NCBI GenBank assembly: GCA_002405475.1
Contig: DHLX01000037.1
Span: forward strand, 11,946 to 75,945
Reading direction: 5' to 3'
DNA from: Burkholderiales bacterium UBA4657
GTDB taxonomy: Bacteria > Pseudomonadota > Gammaproteobacteria > Burkholderiales > Burkholderiaceae_E
DNA length: 64,000 nucleotides
The notes below the pieces were generated by a model. The model saw nothing but the letters and a program-made list of their open reading frames with translations, was not told the origin of the DNA and did no database searches. Each line of letters opens with the position of its first letter. Positions within the stretch are counted from its first letter, which is position 1. This document shows, one piece after another, positions 59,757 to 64,000 of the stretch. The translations under genes and the position numbers were made by a program.

Positions 59757-62476
59757 GCGCTCGCGTGCAAAACCACATCACTGGCCGGCTGTCTTTGCGC
59801 CCACCGCAGTCAGAGTCCCTTGCCAAGCTGGTACGCGCCATCGAGGCCGCGCCGGAGCTGCTCGGTCATGATCGGGATGTGGTGGCGATTCTCTCGACCC
59901 TGAAGGCCGAGTTCTCAACCTTAGAGGACTTCGAGCGGGAGTTTCCGTCGTTGTGCTTCGCGCTCGCCACCGGCGTGGGCAAGACGCGGCTGATGGGCGC
60001 ATTTATTGCCTACCTCCATTTAGCGCACGGCATCAACAACTTCTTCGTGCTGGCTCCGAACCTGACGATCTATAACAAGCTGATCGCGGATTTCACCCCC
60101 AATACCGCAAAGTATGTGTTCAAGGGCATTGGTGAGCTGGCAATCAGCCCTCCTCGGATAATCACGGGCGACAACTATGACCAGCAAAACATTCTGGGAG
60201 GAGAATTGTTCGGCGAGATTCGAATCAACATCTTCAACATCTCTAAGATCAACTCCGAGGTGCGTGGCGGCAAGGAGCCACGCATCAAGCGAATGAAGGA
60301 AGTGCTTGGGGATAGCTACTTCAACCATCTGGCCAACCTGCCAGATCTCGTGCTGCTGATGGATGAGTCGCACCGCTATCGCGCCAGCGCTGGGGTTCGC
60401 TCCATCAATGAACTGAAGCCGCTGTTCGGCCTGGAAGTAACGGCAACACCGTTCGTGGAATCCACGCGCGGCCCCGTGCCATTTAAGAACGTGGTGATGG
60501 ACTACCCACTGGCGCGGGCAATGGAAGACGGCTTCGTCAAAGAGCCTGCAGCGGTGACCCAGCGTAACTTCGACGCAAAGGTGCACACGCCCGAGGAGGC
60601 CGAAAAGACCAAGCTGGAAGACGGTGTGCGTCTGCACGAAATCACCAAGGTGGAGCTGCTGACCTACGCCCGCGAGAACGGCGTGAAGGTGGTGAAGCCG
60701 TTCATGCTCGTGATTGCGCGTGATACCACTCACGCTGCGCAACTTTTGGCGCTTCTTGAGTCAGTTGCCTTCTACGAAGGGCGCTATCAAGGCAAGGTGA
60801 TTCAGGTCGACTCCAGCCGTACGGGCGCGGAGGAGGAAGAGATGATCACACGCCTCCTCGCGGTAGAGAGCGTCGACGAGCCGACCGAGATCGTCATTCA
60901 CGTCAACATGCTCAAAGAGGGCTGGGACGTCACCAACCTCTACACCATCGTGCCGTTGCGTGCGGCCAATGCGCGCACACTGATTGAGCAGTCCATAGGG
61001 CGCGGGCTGCGGCTGCCCTATGGCAAACGGACAGGCGTGGCAGCGGTTGATCGTCTCAACATCATCGCGCACGACAAGTTTCAGGAAATTATTGATGAGG
61101 CCAACCGGGGCGATTCACCGATCAGACTGAAACAGGTGATCCTCGAAGCACCGAGTGCCGATGACAAGAAAGTGAGCGTTCAGGTCGGCTCGGGTGCGAT
61201 GACGCGCCTGGGGCTTGCCGATGCGCCCTCTATCGCCAGCGCACCGACAAACGCAGGCACGGCCATGGCCAGTCCAGCCCCCGCGCCAGTATTCGCTACG
61301 GAGCGCGAGCGCCAAGCTGCTCGCGTGGTGATGGATGTCATCGGCGAGTACGAGGTCAAGCGTGACCTCGTTCCGACCAGCGGCGCACTGCTCAACGCGG
61401 ACGTGCAGGCTGCAATCCTGGCCGAGGTGACCGAGCGCCTGAAGCCTGCTCAGGACGAGTTGCTGGCGGGAGTCGACCACGGGATGCCTGCACTTGACCT
61501 CTCGGCCGTGGTGGCCAAGACCACTGAGATCGTCGTCCAGCAAACCATCGACATTCCCCGCATTGCGGTGGTGCCAACCGGCGAGGTCACCACGGGCTTC
61601 CACCCGTTCAAGCTCGACGTCGCTCAGTTGCATCTTCAGCCCGGCGAGCGCGAGATCATCATTCACAACCTGCACACCAACGAGCAGGACACGCTGGCGT
61701 CGGAAGTCGGCCTAAATGAGCAGCGGCTGGAGGACTACATCGTCCACGCACTGGTGGACTTTGACGACATCGACTACTTCAAGCACGCAGATCTGCTCTA
61801 TGACCTCTCCGGGCAGATGGTGCAGCACCTACAGGGCTACCTATCCGAAGCGGAAGCCAGAGGTGTGCTGGATAGAGATCGCCGCCTGATCGCTCGTGAA
61901 ATTCACGCGCAGATGATGGCGCACTTCTGGGAGGAAGCAACCGAGTACGAGGTGCAGGTCAGCCGTGGCTTCACGGAGCTAAAAGCCTGCAACTACACGG
62001 CCACTGCAGGACAGACGGCACACCACTTCCGGGAAACCGTGACTGAGCTGAGCCGAATTAAGCAGATGCTGTTCGGTGGCTTCGCGCGCTGCCTCTACCC
62101 GCTGCAGAAGTTCGACTCCGACACGGAACGTCGCTTCGCTGTCATCCTGGAGCGCGACGCGTCGAAGTGGTTCAAGCCTGCCAAGGGCCAGTTCCAGATT
62201 TACTACAAGCTGGGCACTGAGCAGCCGGAGTACATCCCTGACTTCGTGGCGGAAACGGATTCGACTATCTTCATGGTGGAAACCAAGGCCAGAGCCGACA
62301 TCAACACTCAGGAAGTTCAGGCCAAGGCTGCTGCCGCTGCGCGGTGGTGCAAGCACGCTTCGGATCACGCGGCAACAGTCGGCACCAAGCCGTGGCGGTA
62401 CTTGCTGGTGCCGCACGACGAGATCGCCGAATCAAAGCGGCTCACCGACTTTTTGCGCTTCGAAGTGAAGATCTGA
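59753..62476 (+). CDS. res: type III-like restriction enzyme Res (DEAD/DEAH helicase-nuclease)
   Basis: A 907-residue protein with Walker A ATGVGKTRLMG at 72-82, Walker B LLMDESHRYRA near 203, helicase motifs HVNMLKEGWDVTNLYTIVPLRAAN and IEQSIGRGLRLPYG. The C-terminal PD-(D/E)XK nuclease is PEYIPDFVAETDSTIFMVETKA near 825-850. It belongs to the Res-like family found with Mod and DUF1016 genes. All motifs are intact. It is the last gene of the island. Confidence 0.93.
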   Translation: MSARVQNHITGRLSLRPPQSESLAKLVRAIEAAPELLGHDRDVVAILSTLKAEFSTLEDFEREFPSLCFALATGVGKTRLMGAFIAYLHLAHGINNFFVLAPNLTIYNKLIADFTPNTAKYVFKGIGELAISPPRIITGDNYDQQNILGGELFGEIRINIFNISKINSEVRGGKEPRIKRMKEVLGDSYFNHLANLPDLVLLMDESHRYRASAGVRSINELKPLFGLEVTATPFVESTRGPVPFKNVVMDYPLARAMEDGFVKEPAAVTQRNFDAKVHTPEEAEKTKLEDGVRLHEITKVELLTYARENGVKVVKPFMLVIARDTTHAAQLLALLESVAFYEGRYQGKVIQVDSSRTGAEEEEMITRLLAVESVDEPTEIVIHVNMLKEGWDVTNLYTIVPLRAANARTLIEQSIGRGLRLPYGKRTGVAAVDRLNIIAHDKFQEIIDEANRGDSPIRLKQVILEAPSADDKKVSVQVGSGAMTRLGLADAPSIASAPTNAGTAMASPAPAPVFATERERQAARVVMDVIGEYEVKRDLVPTSGALLNADVQAAILAEVTERLKPAQDELLAGVDHGMPALDLSAVVAKTTEIVVQQTIDIPRIAVVPTGEVTTGFHPFKLDVAQLHLQPGEREIIIHNLHTNEQDTLASEVGLNEQRLEDYIVHALVDFDDIDYFKHADLLYDLSGQMVQHLQGYLSEAEARGVLDRDRRLIAREIHAQMMAHFWEEATEYEVQVSRGFTELKACNYTATAGQTAHHFRETVTELSRIKQMLFGGFARCLYPLQKFDSDTERRFAVILERDASKWFKPAKGQFQIYYKLGTEQPEYIPDFVAETDSTIFMVETKARADINTQEVQAKAAAAARWCKHASDHAATVGTKPWRYLLVPHDEIAESKRLTDFLRFEVKI

Positions 62477-62831
62477 GTGAGGTATCTATGAAGCCTGGAC
62501 TCAGTACGTTGCGACACCGCCTCTATAATTCCGCAGAGTACCACTTGCTCCGCTCTTTCATCTCATACCCGTTTCGTTCTCTACTGTCAGCAAGACTTGT
62601 ACCTTAAACGGTGGGCTACCTCATGCCTGGTCGCAAGCACTTCAGCGCCCTACCAATCGCGAAGATGGCGCAACGGTGCCAGGGTCTTAACAATTCACCT
62701 TCATTTCCTTTTCCAAGCCCTTAATTTCGTTAAATAATTTATATTAATGCTGTATGAAAAAACAGCGCTAAGTCCTTGTTCTGATTGAAAAAATCACTTT
62801 TTTTGACTTGCAATTGCTGACGTCATTCTTT
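62477..62831. other. intergenic region between res and the mraZ operator
   Basis: No gene is supported here. From 62720 it becomes AT-rich and likely holds the promoter of the division cluster: TTGACT at 62803 is a fair -35, while a -10 is not obvious (TATAAA at 62848 lies within the MraZ boxes). No clear terminator for res is seen. The start (62477-62700) may be the right border of the second island. Confidence 0.4.
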
Positions 62832-62868
62832 AAAGTGGTGAAAAGTGTATAAAAGTGGTTTTTAGTGG
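62832..62868 (+). promoter_or_regulatory. MraZ operator: four 10-bp-spaced repeats
   Basis: AAAGTGG, AAAGTGT, AAAGTGG and TTAGTGG begin at 62832, 62842, 62852 and 62862, exactly 10 bases apart. MraZ binds such tandem repeats, one helical turn each, in front of its own operon and represses the division and cell wall cluster. They lie 27-63 bases before the probable mraZ start. Confidence 0.8.
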
Positions 62869-62894
62869 CATTAAATTTCATCAGGACGCCTATT

Positions 62895-63323
62895 TTGTAT
62901 CAGGGAAGCGCTGCATTAACGCTAGACGCCAAGGGGCGGTTGGGAATTCCCACCCGGCACCGCGACGCGCTATTGCCGCAGTGCGAGGGGCGATTAACCC
63001 TGACACGTCACCCCGATGGTTGCCTGTTGCTGTATCCACGCCCGGTATGGCTGGCTAAACGCGAGGAAATTTCGTCTTTTCCCGCATCGGCGCGCGCATT
63101 TCAGCGTTTGTTACTCGGTAATGCGCAAGATGTCGAGCTCGACAGCCAGGGGCGTATTCTGATCAGCCCCGAATTACGTAGCGCGACAGCACTGGTCAAG
63201 GATGTCATGTTGCTGGGCATGGGGGCGCATTTCGAGATTTGGGATGCGGCGCGCTTGCAAACGCATGAAGCTGAAGCCCTGGCGGGAGGATTACCGGATT
63301 CCATTGGAGGTTTTTCTTTCTGA
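62895..63323 (+). CDS. mraZ: transcriptional regulator MraZ
   Basis: MraZ controls the division/cell wall cluster. The TTG at 62895 is chosen as start: AGGA lies at 62883-62886 with an 8-base gap, and the product then begins MYQGSAALTLDAKGRLGIPTRHR, as in other MraZ proteins, giving 142 residues. The alternative GTG at 62865 would start inside the fourth operator repeat and has no ribosome site. Two SpoVT/AbrB-like modules are visible (DAKGRLGIPTRHRDAL; DSQGRILISPELR). It overlaps rsmH by one base (TGATG). Confidence 0.93.
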   Translation: MYQGSAALTLDAKGRLGIPTRHRDALLPQCEGRLTLTRHPDGCLLLYPRPVWLAKREEISSFPASARAFQRLLLGNAQDVELDSQGRILISPELRSATALVKDVMLLGMGAHFEIWDAARLQTHEAEALAGGLPDSIGGFSF

Positions 63324-64000
63324 TGGAAGCCTTGCAGCACACGACCGTGCTGCTCGACGAAGCAGTTGACGCACTACGGGTGCAGCCCGAGGGTATTTAT
63401 GTCGATGCGACGTTCGGGCGCGGTGGCCATGCGCGTGCCATTGCGGCGCGGCTGAGTGTGGCCGGGCGCTTGTGGGTGTTTGATAAAGACCCCGAAGCCA
63501 TTGCGGTAGCGCAGGAATTTGCTGCGACCCGGCCAGTGGGGCAGGTGCGGGTGGTGCATGACAGTTTTGCCCATTTGGGCCAGTCCCTGGGTGAGCAGTG
63601 TGTCGATGGGGTGTTGCTGGATTTGGGGGTGAGTTCGCCGCAGCTGGACGCGGCAGAGCGTGGATTCAGTTTTCGGCACGACGGCCCGCTGGATATGCGC
63701 ATGGACAACACGCGCGGTAGTTCGGCGGCAGAGTGGGTCAATACGGCCAGTGTTCAGGAACTGGCAAAGGTGATACGCGATTATGGGGAAGAACGGTTTG
63801 CTGTTCCGGTTGCAAAGGCGATTGTGGCTCGCCGGGCAGTCGCGCCATTTGAACGGACCCGGGATCTTGCCCAGGTCGTGGCTGGCGCGGTCAAGACGCG
63901 GGAGCCTGGCCAGGACCCGGCCACCCGTACTTTTCAAGCTCTACGGATTCACGTCAATCAAGAGCTTGAGGAATTGGCGCTAGTGCTGGACCAGTCGCTC
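63323..64000 (+). CDS. rsmH: 16S rRNA (cytosine-1402-N4)-methyltransferase RsmH, 5' part
   Basis: The frame opens at ATG 63323 (GGAGG at 63306 and the mraZ stop overlapping) and runs off the window after 226 codons. It begins MEALQHTTVLLDEAVDALRV. The SAM-binding DATFGRGGHARAIAA (about 29-43) and LLDLGVSSPQLDAAERGFSF (about 98-117) are diagnostic. The enzyme methylates C1402 of 16S rRNA. It is the second gene of the division/cell wall cluster. Confidence 0.96.
   Translation, partial: MEALQHTTVLLDEAVDALRVQPEGIYVDATFGRGGHARAIAARLSVAGRLWVFDKDPEAIAVAQEFAATRPVGQVRVVHDSFAHLGQSLGEQCVDGVLLDLGVSSPQLDAAERGFSFRHDGPLDMRMDNTRGSSAAEWVNTASVQELAKVIRDYGEERFAVPVAKAIVARRAVAPFERTRDLAQVVAGAVKTREPGQDPATRTFQALRIHVNQELEELALVLDQSL

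Noticed and set aside
60020..60742. 240-codon frame on the - strand
   Set aside because: It is antisense to the helicase part of res, with no domain or start signal.
1..64000. CRISPR array or prophage
   Set aside because: No set of regularly spaced identical repeats and no phage structural or integrase genes were seen. The only tandem repeats are the short PHO and MraZ boxes.

Overview
The window looks like a chromosomal segment of a betaproteobacterium, most likely Burkholderiales or a close relative. The basis is gene content and order: an ahcY-metF transcription unit headed by an S-adenosylhomocysteine riboswitch; lolB-ispE-tRNA-Gln-prs-rplY-pth-ychF; kdsD-kdsC-lptC-lptA-lptB-rpoN-hpf; an MFS transporter divergent from uvrA; and mraZ-rsmH. 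The assignment rests on recognised families and synteny only, because no database search was possible. Both window edges cut genes (5-formyltetrahydrofolate cyclo-ligase at the left, rsmH at the right).

Layout. 1-6.5 kb is one-carbon and methyl-cycle metabolism (cyclo-ligase, metF, ahcY, metK) with two RNA leaders. One is a clear SAH riboswitch. The other is an uncharacterised metK leader whose predicted folding could hide the start site. Inserted here is a two-gene membrane pair, a CarF/Kua-type lipid desaturase and a CREST-superfamily zinc hydrolase. 6.5-19 kb is housekeeping: two lipid A acyltransferases, mutY, a dynamin-like GTPase, mutM, a TPR protein, lolB, ispE, tRNA-Gln, prs, rplY, pth and ychF. 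19-26.9 kb is a first defence island: HicAB, a complete type I restriction-modification system (hsdM, hsdS, hsdR) and a wHTH/HATPase/STAS-like gene. That gene is split exactly at a TA by an IS630-family element, which carries its own -1 frameshift signal.

26.9-35 kb holds an AsmA-like protein, a PhoX phosphatase behind a PHO box, an MFS transporter and uvrA. 35-37 kb is an AT-rich orphan pstS beside a truncated IS4-type transposase. 37-40.5 kb is a tyrosine-degradation cluster (hppD, a fumarylacetoacetate-hydrolase-family protein, a VOC protein) divergent from a LysR regulator over a perfect palindrome. 40.5-49.5 kb has a Kef antiporter, the Kdo/LPS-export/sigma-54 operon, a DciA-like protein and an M23 peptidase. 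49.5-53 kb is a sulfur-handling set: an ETHE1/Blh-type MBL protein divergent from two YeeE/YedE channels and a SulP transporter.

53-62.5 kb is a second defence island in which nearly every gene overlaps or abuts the next: a GmrSD-like DUF262/DUF1524 protein, a small chimeric ORF, an XRE-ImmA/PIN pair, a type III-like Mod methyltransferase, a DUF1016 nuclease and a Res helicase-nuclease. The small chimeric ORF repeats the first 30 or so codons of mod and continues into what looks like the tail of a lost helicase. The window closes with mraZ, behind four 10-bp-spaced MraZ boxes and with a probable TTG start, and the 5' part of rsmH.
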